Shown one piece after another: positions 46,393 through 55,580 of a stretch of 64,000 nucleotides of DNA. Both the position numbers and the translations under genes were made by a program. Each line of letters opens with the position of its first letter. Position 1 is the stretch's first letter. This DNA is from JACPNO01 sp963825405 (lineage in GTDB: Bacteria; Acidobacteriota; Terriglobia; Bryobacterales; Bryobacteraceae). A model generated the notes under the pieces. That model saw only the letters and a list, made by a program, of their open reading frames with translations. It ran no database searches and was not told where the DNA came from. The DNA lies in contig CAWGTB010000001.1 in the NCBI GenBank assembly GCA_963825405.1, positions 310,001 to 374,000 of the forward strand, read 5' to 3'.

Positions 46393-46992
46393 ATGGAAAC
46401 CGCCCTTCAACTGGTAAGCCAGTACGGCGATGTCGCGCTCTTTTTCCTATTGATTTTGGGGATCATCGGCTTGCCGGTGCCCGATGAAACGCTGCTGACG
46501 TTCTCCGGCTACCTGATTTTCAAAGGCCATCTGCATTTTCCAACCACTCTGGCCGCGGCTTTTGCCGGCAGCGTTTGCGGCATCAGCGGCAGCTACCTGA
46601 TCGGCCGCACCGGCGGTCTCTTCCTGATCCACAAATACGGCCGCTACGTCCACATCACGCCGGAACGCCTGGATTACGTGCACGCCTGGTTTGAGCGGGT
46701 CGGCCGCTGGGGATTGTTTTTCGGCTATTTCATTCCGGGCATTCGCCATTTCACGGCGGTTATCGCCGGCACTTCGGCGCTGGAGTATCCGGTCTTTGCG
46801 CTGTTCGCATACTCCGGTGCGCTAGTGTGGGTGTCGACATTTCTGACGCTGGGGTATTTTCTGGGCGAGGAATGGTCGCGCATCGGCAAGCAGATACAAG
46901 GCCGCGCCGAAGAGATCGCGATGGTCGCGGTCGTGGTTGCGCTGATCGGCCTCGGGATTCGCTACTGGATGAAACGGCGCGCGAAAAAGTGA
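46393..46992 (+). CDS. DedA family membrane protein
   Basis: 199 aa with several membrane segments and the DedA (VTT) motifs: FFLLILGIIGLPVPDETLL, GSVCGISGSYLIGRTGG, GWGLFFGYFIPGIRHFTAVIAGTSAL (R-x-x-TAVIAG). The C-terminus is a single helix and basic tail (MKRRAKK). The family transports undecaprenyl phosphate or other lipid carriers across the membrane and supports membrane homeostasis. It follows pyrF by 7 bp and is the third gene of the selD series. Confidence 0.92.
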   Translation: METALQLVSQYGDVALFFLLILGIIGLPVPDETLLTFSGYLIFKGHLHFPTTLAAAFAGSVCGISGSYLIGRTGGLFLIHKYGRYVHITPERLDYVHAWFERVGRWGLFFGYFIPGIRHFTAVIAGTSALEYPVFALFAYSGALVWVSTFLTLGYFLGEEWSRIGKQIQGRAEEIAMVAVVVALIGLGIRYWMKRRAKK

Positions 46993-47002
46993 CCGGTTTT
47001 AC

Positions 47003-48403
47003 CTACTTGCCGAACGCGTATAGCGCGCTGCGTGTGCGAATGTAAATGCGCCCATCGGCGATGGCGGGCGTAGCGGAGCACAGGTCGTCCAACTCATTCA
47101 CGGCGAGAACTTCCTGCGCGCCTCCGGCTTTGAGCACCGTGACGACGCCGGCTTCGCTGACAAAAAAGATTTTTCCGTCGGCGGCTACGGGCGAGGAATA
47201 GAAATGCTCGGCTACACCGCGTAGGCGTCCCTGCTTGAGTACTGTGCCGGTCGCGGGGTCGAGGGTAGTGAGCACGCCGCTGTCGTTGATCATGTACAGC
47301 ACGTTGTCGTAGAGCAGCAGGGAAGGCAGTTGCGGGATGGACCGCTGGTACTTCCAGCGCAGGCTGGTTTGGGTGACGTCGCCATGCCCGCCGGCGCGAA
47401 TCGCCAGTAGACCATTTTCGGTCGCCATCATGGCGCGGTACATCTTCCATTCCGTGGCGTTCACTTTGCCATCGCCATCCAGATCGATGAACAGAAACAT
47501 TTGCTTCGTGCGTTCGTCGGCTTCGGCTTTGGAAATCTGGCCGTCTTTATCGGTATCGCGCGCGGCCAGCACGTCTTCGAACAGCGGAATGAATACCTGG
47601 CGGCCGGGGTCGTTTTCCGGTGAGCTGTAGCCGTTGATGTAGACCGTATCGCCGGCGATCACCGGCAAGGATTTCATTTCCGACGCCAGGCCGTATACCC
47701 ACCAGACGCTCTGGCCGGTTTCGATCGAGTACGCATCCATGCGAAATGAGCCGGGCACGATCAGTTGCGCAGGGCCTTGCTTGGGTTGATAAAGCGCGGG
47801 CGTGGAATGGCCGCTAAGGGCTTCGGCGCGCGGCGTTTTCCAGCGCAGTTTGCCGTCGTCTTTGCCATAGGCAGCAATGAACGATCCCTGGCTTTGATCG
47901 CACGCCAGAATGACTTTTCCCTCCACCACGATCGGCGACGCGCCCATGCCGTAGACGTTGTGGAAGGGGCCGAGGGGCACGCGCCAGCGCTCTTTGCCGG
48001 CGAAATCGTAGCTGAGCAGCCCGAAATCCGGGAAGAAAACGTAAATGTTTTCGCCATCGCTCACCGGGCTGGGGGATGCGGGGCTGTTGCGCTTGTCAAC
48101 GGGATCGAAGTACGTGCGCGGGCTTTCTGTGCGCCACAGGATTTTCCCCGTAGCACGATCCAGGCCGATGGTAAAAAGCTTCTGGCCTTCGAAGGCGGTA
48201 AGAAAAATGCGCTTGCCGCTGAGGATCGGCGAGGAGTGGCCGGGCGGCAGTGTGGTTTTCCAGATGACGTTTTTATTTGGGCCGAATTCTGCGGGAAGCG
48301 CGGCTTCCTCGCCGACACCGAAACCGTTCGGACCGCGGAAACGCGGCCAATCCGCGGCGTGCACGAGCAAACATGCGGCTAGCAAGCCTAAGAGCGCCTT
48401 CAT
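47003..48403 (-). CDS. PQQ-like beta-propeller protein with an EF-hand insert
   Basis: 466 aa from the chosen start (MKALLGLLAACLLVHA, a signal peptide). Propeller blades are of PQQ/WD type: DWPRFRGPNGFGVG, GKILWRTE, GKERWRVPLG, DGKLRWKT, GQSVWWVY. In the middle, about residues 290-340, sits a pair of EF-hands: DTDKDGQISKAEADE and DLDGDGKVNATEWKM, both with full Asp ligand sets. The insert between blades suggests calcium binding. The earlier ATG at 48469 lies in a repeat and was rejected. Function is unknown. Confidence 0.85.
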   Translation of the reverse strand: MKALLGLLAACLLVHAADWPRFRGPNGFGVGEEAALPAEFGPNKNVIWKTTLPPGHSSPILSGKRIFLTAFEGQKLFTIGLDRATGKILWRTESPRTYFDPVDKRNSPASPSPVSDGENIYVFFPDFGLLSYDFAGKERWRVPLGPFHNVYGMGASPIVVEGKVILACDQSQGSFIAAYGKDDGKLRWKTPRAEALSGHSTPALYQPKQGPAQLIVPGSFRMDAYSIETGQSVWWVYGLASEMKSLPVIAGDTVYINGYSSPENDPGRQVFIPLFEDVLAARDTDKDGQISKAEADERTKQMFLFIDLDGDGKVNATEWKMYRAMMATENGLLAIRAGGHGDVTQTSLRWKYQRSIPQLPSLLLYDNVLYMINDSGVLTTLDPATGTVLKQGRLRGVAEHFYSSPVAADGKIFFVSEAGVVTVLKAGGAQEVLAVNELDDLCSATPAIADGRIYIRTRSALYAFGK

Positions 48404-48426
48404 CTGCTGGCAAGGTAGCACAAACA

Positions 48427-48534
48427 AAACATTTCTCGCAGAGACGCAGAGTACGCAGAGAAAACCCAACCCCCAACTCTATTTAGTTTTCTGTTTTTCT
48501 CCGTGTACTCTGCGTCTCTGCGAGAAATGTTTTT
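48427..48534. repeat. Palindromic repeat, CGCAGAGACGCAGAG family, copy C
   Basis: Left arm 48427-48464 and right arm 48499-48534 are inverted copies (AACATTTCTCGCAGAGACG, then the ACGCAGAG unit). The spacer is about 34 bp. It sits in the divergent region between the EF-hand propeller gene (start 48403) and the ADOP gene (48603), just upstream of the ADOP promoter. Confidence 0.85.
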
Positions 48535-48547
48535 CGGGTTCCTCTCC

Positions 48548-48596
48548 TTGACTGTCTAGGAGAGCTGCTATATGATTCTCCTAGGCACTCTAGGAG
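48548..48596 (+). promoter_or_regulatory. Sigma70-type promoter with three CTAGGAG operator half-sites
   Basis: TTGACT (48548-48553), a 17-bp spacer and TATGAT (48571-48576) form a near-consensus promoter. CTAGGAG occurs at 48556-48562 and 48590-48596 and its reverse complement at 48578-48584, giving inverted repeats with 15- and 5-bp spacers that span the spacer, the predicted start site and the ribosome site (AGGAG, 48592-48596). ATG follows at 48603. The arrangement would let a dimeric repressor occlude polymerase and ribosome. PadR regulators commonly control such permeases, but none is encoded here. Confidence 0.7.
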
Positions 48597-48602
48597 TCGC
48601 TC

Positions 48603-51240
48603 ATGCTCGCTCGCCTGAAATCGCTGTTCAACGCTTTCACCCACCGCTCCCGCCAGGAGCATGAGATGGACGATGAGCTCCGTTCCCACATCGAACGTCA
48701 CGCCGAGGACCTGGTTCGCTCCGGAATTCCGCGTCTGGAAGCGGAACGGCGCGCGCGTGTGGAATTCGGCGGCCTGGAGGCCCGCAAAGAGGAATGCCGC
48801 GAAGCGCGCGGCCTGATGTGGCTGGAAGAACTGCGCCAGGATATTCGCTACGCCGCGCGGTTGCTGCGCAAGAATCCTGCCTTCACCGCGGTGGCGGTGG
48901 CTACGTTGGCATTGGGTATTGGCGCGAACACCGCCATTTTCAGCGTGACCAACGCCGTCCTGCTGCGGCCGCTGCCTTTTCTCGATCCCGATCGCCTGGT
49001 GATCCTGGAAGAGTCGCAGGCGCGCGGCGGCGGCATCAGTGTTACCTGGCCGAATTTTCTGGACTGGCGTGAGCAGAGCCGCTCCTTCGAAGCTTTGGCC
49101 GCCTACGACACCGCTACCTACGATTTGTCGGGCGTCGAGAAGCCTGCGAGGTTGCGCGGCGCTAAGGTCTCCGCGTCTTTCTTCTCGCTGATCGGCGCCA
49201 GGCCGGCACTCGGCCGCATGTTTACGGAAGCAGACGATAAGCCCAGTGCGAGTGCCGTGGTGGTGCTCGGATATTCCGCGTGGCTCAACCAGTTTGGGTC
49301 AGACCCTGGTGTCATCGGAAAGCCGGTCATTCTCGATGAGGCGCGCTACGAAGTGGTTGGCGTGCTGAGTCCCGGCGTCGAGTTTTTCACCAAGCCTATG
49401 GACGTTTACGTGCCCGTGGGCCTCTCAGCCAGCAACCTGGACTGGATGGACCGTAGCCGGCACTTCAGTCTGCGCGTGTTAGGCCGTCTTCGGCCCGGCG
49501 TTTCCCTTACCGCGGCTCGCGCGGAGATGGACACTATCATGAAGCGCTTGGAACTGGCGTATCCCAAGACCAATACCGGCTTGGGGGCGTTGGTTCGGCT
49601 GGTGACGGAACGCCGGCTGGGAGACTTGCGGCCGGCACTGTACACGCTATTGGCGGCCGTCGGCCTTGTGCTGCTTATCGCCTGCGCGAACGTAACCAAT
49701 CTGATGCTTACCCGCCAGGCTTCGCGCCAGCGGGAAATCGCCATTCGCGCCGCGATGGGCGCCGGACGTCGCCGGGTTCTCCGCCAACTGCTTACCGAGA
49801 GCGTGGTGCTATCGATCCTCGGGGGTGCCGCCGGTCTGCTGCTGGCTTACTGGGGAATTCCCATGCTCATCCACTTGGCGCCGCAGGATATCCCGCGGCT
49901 GGCCGAAACGAGCGTCGATAGCGGCGTGATTCTTTTCACGTTCGGCGCCTCGCTGTTGGCCGGCATTTTCTTTGGGATCGGCCCCGCGCTGCAGGCTTCC
50001 AAACTCGATTTAAGCGGCGCGCTGAAAGAGAGCGGACGCGGATCAATGTCGGGACCAGCGCGCCAGCGGCTGCGCTCCGGTCTCTTTGTGGCGGAAGTCG
50101 CGCTGGCCCTGGTGCTGGTGATCGGCGCGGGCCTTTTGATTCGCAGTCTTCTGGAAGCGGTAGGCGTGCATCCGGGATTTAATCCGGCCAACGTGATGTC
50201 CGTGAGGGTGACGTTACTAAATCCCAAGTACCATCAGGACGCGCAGCGGCAAGCCTTTTTTCAAGATGCCTTGGAACGTCTGCGGGCCATGCCGGGAGTG
50301 CGCGCGGCAGGCGCCGTCTTTTGTCCGCCGCTTGGAGGCGATTGCGGGGATTATTTCTACTTCCCGGCTGATCGCCCCGCTCCAGGACCAGCCGACACGC
50401 CGCTCTCGCTGTTCAATGTCGCCGCTCCGGGATATTTTCGCGCGATGGAAATTCCGCTCATCGAAGGGCGCGACTTCACGGAGTCCGACGGCAAAGGTTC
50501 GACGCCGGTGGTCATCATCAATCAAAACATCGCGCACCGGTGGTGGCCGCACGAGAGCCCACTGGGAAAACAGATCCGCTACGGCAAGGCGGAAGAGCGC
50601 GGTCAGGCCTACGAGATTGTCGGCGTGGTCGGGGACGTCAAGCAGATGGGGCTGGATGAAGATCAGGAGCCGGAAATGTTCATGGCGGCCGCGCAGAGTT
50701 CCAATGCAGCCCAGGTGCTGATGGTGCGAGCGGCCGCTGATCCGACCGCCTTGCCGCCGCCGCCGAACGCGAGATACACGCCATCGACAAAGATGTGACC
50801 GTGCGCGTCCAGACGATGCCCCAATTCATCGCCGAGACGCTGGCGCGCCGCAAGTTTTCCACGCTGCTGCTGACGATTTTCGGCGGCGCGGCGCTGCTGC
50901 TGGCGCTGATCGGCGTGTATGGCGTCACCGCTTATGGCGTGTCGCAGCGGACGCACGAGATCGGCATCCGCAAAGCGCTCGGCGCGCAGGCGGGCGACGT
51001 GCTTTTCATGGTGGTGCGGCAGGGGCTGCTGCTCACTTTGGCTGGAATTGTGATCGGCTTGGCCGGTGCGTTCGCGGTCACGCGTGGATGCAGAGCCTGC
51101 TATTTGGCGTGCGCCCGGCCGATCCGTTGACCTTCGCCGTGGTGCCGATTCTGGTTGCGGCTGTTGCGATGCTAGCCGCCTACTTGCCGGCGCGCCGGGC
51201 CTCGAAAGTCGATCCGATGATCGCGCTGAGATACGAGTAG
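48603..51240 (+). CDS. ADOP/MacB-like duplicated ABC permease, frameshifted
   Basis: About 880 aa. The N-terminal helical prefix (SRQEHEMDDELRSHIERHAEDL) and the following WLEELRQDIRYAARLLRKNPAFTAVAVATLALGIGANTAIFSVTNAVLLRPLP are the acidobacterial ADOP signature. Two FtsX/MacB_PCD halves follow, with LMLTRQASRQREIAIRAAMGAGRRR-type motif (broken here into two short parts) and the second copy VSQRTHEIGIRKALGAQAGD. One-base losses near 50757 and 51087 split the C-terminus, which ends PARRASKVDPMIALRYE. It has no ATPase domain and is thought to pair with an unlinked ATPase; its cargo is unknown. Confidence 0.93.
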
Positions 51241-51259
51241 GTGGGACCTGCCCCACTTA
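51241..51259. repeat. Truncated copy of the 1125-1195 palindromic repeat
   Basis: On the minus strand TAAGTGGGGCAGGTCCC matches the outer 17 bases of the repeat at 1125-1195. The first TAA is the stop codon of the TolB-like gene ending at 51257, the same position relative to coding sequence as at 1193-1195. The other half of the element is missing. It lies between two convergent genes. Confidence 0.7.
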
Positions 51260-52273
51260 CTTCCAGTCTGCAGTAAAAACGTTGAATTCGTAGCGCTCTT
51301 TGGCGTTGTAGTCCGAGACGAAGACCAGCTTTTTGCCGTCCGGCGAGATATCCGCGAACGATGTAAACCCGCCGAAGTTGGTGATCTGCTCGAGGCCGGT
51401 GCCGTCCACGTTAATGATGAACAGCTCGAATTTGCGGCCGTCGCAGTTGAGCTTGTTGGACGCGAACACGATCTGCTTGCCGTCGTTGGTGAAGGCCGGT
51501 GCGAAGCTGGCGCATCCGAAATCGGTGATCTGCTTCATGTTCTTGCCGTCGGAATCGGCGATCATCAACTCCATCTTCATGGGCGTGACCAGGTTGTTGC
51601 TGAGTAGTTCCTTATAGCGCGACATGGTCTCAGGCGTCGACGGATGATTGCCGCGCCAGGCGATCTTTTTGCCGTCGGGCGAGAAATCTGCGCCGCCGTC
51701 GTAGCCGACTGCGCTCGTTACCTGCTTCTTGTTCGAGCCATCGAGTTCCATGGTCCACAGGTCGAGATCGCCAGAAGCGAGCGAGGTGTAAACGATGCGC
51801 TTGGTGCGATAGTTCACCGTAGCCTCGGCATCGTAACCCGGAGAATCGGTGAGGTTCTTCAGAATCTTGCCGTCATCGGTTGCCAGATAAATGTCATAAC
51901 CGGGGAAGACGCCCCAGGCGTAGCCTTTGCTGCGGTCGGGCGGGGTGGGGCAGGCATCGGAAGCTCCGTGCGTCGAGGCGTAGATGATGTGCTTGTTGTC
52001 CGGCAAAAAGAATCCGCAGGTGGTGCGGCCCTTGCCGTTCGAGACCATGTGCTGGTCGGAGCCATCCGCGTTCATGATGTACATCTGGTCGCACTCGGCC
52101 GGTTTGCGCGTGGCCTGGAAGATAAGGCGCTTGCCGTCCGGCCCCCAATACGCTTCGGCATTCTGGCCGCCGAAAGTCAGTTGCTTGATGTTGCTCAGGT
52201 GGGGCGACGGAGGCGGTGTCTGGGCAAACGCGACCGCGCAAAGCACGCTCAAAGTGATCCACGAAAGTCTCAT
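51257..52273 (-). CDS. TolB-like PD40 beta-propeller protein
   Basis: 338 aa with a signal peptide (MRLSWITLSVLCAVAFAQ). Repeated WD40-like beta-propeller (PD40) blades are visible: KQLTFGGQNAEAYWGPDGKRLIF, ADSDGKNMKQITDFG, NVDGTGLEQITNFGG and FADISPDGKKLVFVSDYN. Such periplasmic propellers bind proteins, and several are the non-catalytic part of secreted peptidase systems. No catalytic domain is present. It is convergent with the ADOP gene and ends with the stop codon supplied by a repeat. Confidence 0.85.
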   Translation of the reverse strand: MRLSWITLSVLCAVAFAQTPPPSPHLSNIKQLTFGGQNAEAYWGPDGKRLIFQATRKPAECDQMYIMNADGSDQHMVSNGKGRTTCGFFLPDNKHIIYASTHGASDACPTPPDRSKGYAWGVFPGYDIYLATDDGKILKNLTDSPGYDAEATVNYRTKRIVYTSLASGDLDLWTMELDGSNKKQVTSAVGYDGGADFSPDGKKIAWRGNHPSTPETMSRYKELLSNNLVTPMKMELMIADSDGKNMKQITDFGCASFAPAFTNDGKQIVFASNKLNCDGRKFELFIINVDGTGLEQITNFGGFTSFADISPDGKKLVFVSDYNAKERYEFNVFTADWK

Positions 52274-52303
52274 AAAGTTGATGCATTCATTCTATACTGA
52301 GGC

Positions 52304-53442
52304 GTGCGCGCCGTCGTTTTCGCCCTTTGCTTCGCGGGTTTGGCTTGCTCCGAGCCGCCTGCCGCCTTTGTCGAGCACACCATTGCGCGCGATCTGAAGG
52401 GCGGCTATCAGGTGGTCGCCGTCGATCTGAACAAAGACGGCAAGCCGGACCTGCTGGTGGTGGCGATGGGCATGCAGGAGCTGGTCTGGTACGAAAATCC
52501 TACGTGGGAGCGGCACGTGATCGCCGGAAATCTTTCGCGCATGATCAACGTGGCGGCGTGGGACACGGATGGCGACGGCATACCGGAATTGGTGTTGGCG
52601 CACGAGTTTTCCAATCAGGCGAAGGATAGCCTGGGCATTGTTTCGCGGTTGGAGCACGACGGGGATCCGCGCCGGCCATGGAAAATTACGGAGATTGACC
52701 GCATCCCGACTTCGCACCGCCTCCGTTGGGCGGACATCGCCGGCGATGGCCGCAAAGTTCTGATCAGTGCGCCGCTGACTGGCCCTGCAGCCGAAGCTCC
52801 GGACTATCGCGGGCACACGCCGCTGGTGTTTTACAAGCCGGGCGAGTGGAAACGGCATGTGATCGGCGAGGAAAACGAAGGCGTGACCCACGGGATTGCG
52901 ATCGTCGATTGGGATGGCGCCGGACCGCGATGCGCATCCTCACCGCCGGTTTCACGGGAATTCATTTGTACCGCTTCGGCAAAGACGGCGGCTGGACGCG
53001 CACCGAAATTGCGAAAGGCGATCCCGCGCCTTGGCCCAAAGGTGGTTCAAGCGACGTAGCGGTGGGGCATCTCGGCAAGCAGCGCTACATTGCGGCCATC
53101 GAGCCCTGGCACGGCAATCAAGTTGCGGTGTACCAGGACGGCCAGCGTACGCTCATCGACAACGCGCTGACCGATGGCCACACAATCGCCACCGCGGATT
53201 TCAACGCTGACGGCCGGGATGAGATTGTTGCCGGATTTCGCGGCTCGGGCGGCGGCGTTTTCATTTATTCGGCCGACGATGCTCGCGGCGCCCATTGGTC
53301 GAAGCAAGTGCTGGATAGCGGCGGAATGGCGGCGGCCGCCTGTGCCGTGGCGGATTTGAATGGCGACGGACATCCCGACATTGCCTGCATCGGACAGGGC
53401 ACGGCCAATTTGAAGTGGTATGAAAATCGGGGCCCACGGTAG
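52304..53442 (+). CDS. FG-GAP/VCBS-repeat secreted protein, frameshifted
   Basis: GTG 52304 opens a signal peptide (MRAVVFALCFAGLACS) with a possible lipobox Cys. Repeats of the FG-GAP/integrin-like type follow: GGYQVVAVDLNKDGKPDLLVVA, NVAAWDTDGDGIPELVL, TATADFNADGRDEIVAG and AVADLNGDGHPDIACIG; each carries a DxDxDG calcium loop. A one-base loss near 52922 breaks the frame. Joined, the protein is about 379 aa, a beta-propeller. The role is unknown; such proteins bind carbohydrates or proteins. Confidence 0.85.
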
Positions 53443-53451
53443 AATCGAGGC

Positions 53452-54472
53452 TTGCCCGAACCTTCGGTTACCGTCGTGATCCCCACGCTTGCCGTGGATC
53501 AGAAGCTGTTGGATTGCCTGGCGTCGCTCGAGCGGCAGTCGCGGCGGGATTTCGAAATCATCGTTGTGAACAATGGGAAGCAGCAGGACGCAGCGGCGTT
53601 GGATTTCGCGAAGCAAACCGGCGCGGCGATCGTGAAGCCGGAACGCAACGTCGGTTTCGGAGCCGCCATCAATTTGGGGTACAAACGATCGCGCGCGCGG
53701 TTTCTCGCGACCTTGAATGACGACGCTGTCGCGCATCCGCAGTGGCTGGCAGCGCTGCTTGCGGCGATGGAAGCGCGGACCGATGTCGGCATGTGCGCAT
53801 CGCAAGTGCGGATGTTCGGCGAGGACACCCTGGATTCCGCCGGCATGCTGATTTGCGCGGACGGAAGCAGCCGCCAGCGCGGCCACGGAAGCGCCTTGGG
53901 AACGTTTCGGCCAAACGCGAAGAGGTGCTGCTGCCCAGCGGTTCGGCGGCGATTTACCGGCGCTCGATGTTGGAGGAGATCGGACTGTTCGACGAAGATT
54001 TTTTTCTGTATTGCGAGGACACGGATCTCGGCCTGCGCGCGCGCTGGGCCGGCTGGAAATGCCTTTACGTGGCGGATGCCGTGGTGGATCATCACTATTC
54101 GCATTCCGCCGGACGGGCCTCGGCGCTCAAAGCGTACTACGTCGAGCGCAACCGGCTATTCGTGATCGCTAAGAATTTCCCTGCCGGGATGCTGCTGCTC
54201 GCGCCTTTCGTGACGATCGCGCGCTACGCGTGGCACCTGCGTTGGATGCTGGTTCGCCGTGGTGCCGCCGCGCGTTTTCGTGAGGACGAAGGCGGCGCGC
54301 TACTGCTGGTGTGGATAGCAATTCGGGCGCACTTAGCGTGCTTTTGGCGCTGCGTCAGCCCTTTGGCGCAAACGGCGCGCAATCCAGCGCACGGCCCGTA
54401 TGTCGAGTACAGCGTTTCGACGAATTGTTGGCCGCGCATGCAATCAGCGCGCGGCATTTGGCGGAACTCTAA
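53452..54472 (+). CDS. Family 2 glycosyltransferase, frameshifted
   Basis: Starts at TTG 53452: MPEPSVTVVIPTLAVDQ is the GT2 fold entry; FEIIVVNNGK, VGFGAAINLGYKRSRARF and ATLNDDAVAHPQWLA hold the nucleotide-sugar DxD-like site. After a one-base loss near 53910 the reading continues with EEVLLPSGSAAIYRRSMLEEIGLFDEDFFLYCEDTDLGLRARW, typical of rhamnosyl/mannosyl GT2 enzymes, and a membrane-proximal helix. A second loss near 54370 affects the tail. Joined length is about 340 aa. The stop overlaps the next start (TAATG). It likely transfers sugar to a cell-surface glycan; substrate unknown. Confidence 0.88.
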
Positions 54473-55213
54473 TGACGGCCAAACCCAAAGATTCGCTGCT
54501 CATCCTGGTGCCCGCGCTCAATGAAGAAGGCGCGGTCGGCGGCGTGGTGCGGGCGATTCGCGAAGTCGGTTCCCGGCACGCCGGTGCTGGTGGTGGACGA
54601 TTGTTCGACCGACGGCACCATCGCCGAGGCGCGAGCCGCCGGCGCCGAGGTGCTGCCGATGCCGCATCATTTGGGCCTCGGCGGCTGCGTGCAGGCGGGC
54701 TACAAGCTGGCGTTCGAGCTGGGCTTCGAATACGTGATTCGCCTGGATGGCGACGGCCAGCACGATGCGCGCGACATTCCCCGCATCTACGAAACCCTGC
54801 TCCGCACGGGCTGCCACATGGTGATCGGCTCGCGCTTTGCCGAGGCCAACGGCTCGAACACCAGTTGGCTGCGCGCGTTGGGAATCCAATTTTTCCGCCT
54901 GGTGCTGCGGCCCATTCTGGGCAAGCCGGTGCGCGATCCGACCTCCGGCTACGTGGGCGTCAATCGCAAAGCGCTGCAGGTTTTCAGCCGCAGCTTTCCG
55001 CTGGAATATCCGGAGATCGAGGCGCTGGTGGTGCTGCAGCGCAGACGTTTCGTTTTCGAAGAAGTGCCGTGCCAGATGCATCCGCGGCGCACCGGCCGCT
55101 CCAGCATCACGCCGCTGAAATCCATTTACTATATTCTTCATGTGCTGCTTGGCGTGTTCGTCAACGTGCTGAAGTACGAGCGACGCGTGCCCAAGCCAAA
55201 GCGGAGGTCGTGA
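54472..55213 (+). CDS. Polyprenyl-phosphate-mannose-synthase-like GT2, frameshifted
   Basis: MTAKPKDSLLILVPALNEEGAVGGVVRAI, then after an extra G near 54566 VPGTPVLVVDDCSTDGTI, LPMPHHLGLGGCVQAGYK, RLDGDGQHDARDIPRI, and VGVNRKALQVFSRS. This is the dolichyl-/polyprenyl-phosphate mannose synthase branch of GT2. About 246 aa and no membrane anchor visible, so lipid anchoring is presumably by partner. It would make a lipid-linked sugar donor for transfer on the outside of the membrane. It lies between a GT2 and a DUF2304 protein. Confidence 0.9.
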
Positions 55214-55214
55214 C

Positions 55215-55571
55215 GTGTACCGGCTAATGGACATCATGACGGGGCTCAGCATATTGCTGATCGTGCTGGTGCTGGCTTCCGTGCGCCGCGCGCATATACG
55301 CGTGGAATATTCAGTGAGCTGGCTGCTCGGCGCCGCGGCCCTGCTGGTGCTTTCACGCGCGCCCCAGTTGCTCAACTACGCGGCGGAGCGCATGGGCATT
55401 ACCTATCCGCCGGTGGCGCTGGTGCTGATTGCAGGCTTCGTGTTTCTGATTATTTTCTACCGCTTCTCGGTAATCATTTCCAAATTGAAAGATGACAATA
55501 TCGCGCTCGCTCAACGGGTGGCCATTTTGGAATATCACCTGCGCACCGGGAAGGGCCGGATTGCGGGCTAG
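55215..55571 (+). CDS. DUF2304 membrane protein
   Basis: 118 aa from GTG 55215, with three hydrophobic segments (LSILLIVLVLASVRRAHI, WLLGAAALLVLSR, ALVLIAGFVFLIIFYRFSVIISKLK) and a coiled-coil tail (IALAQRVAILEYHL). DUF2304 is a companion of GT2 polyprenyl-phosphate sugar synthases in many bacteria and may tether them to the membrane. It follows the GT2 stop by 1 bp. Confidence 0.88.
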   Translation: MYRLMDIMTGLSILLIVLVLASVRRAHIRVEYSVSWLLGAAALLVLSRAPQLLNYAAERMGITYPPVALVLIAGFVFLIIFYRFSVIISKLKDDNIALAQRVAILEYHLRTGKGRIAG

Positions 55572-55580
55572 CCCTCAGGC

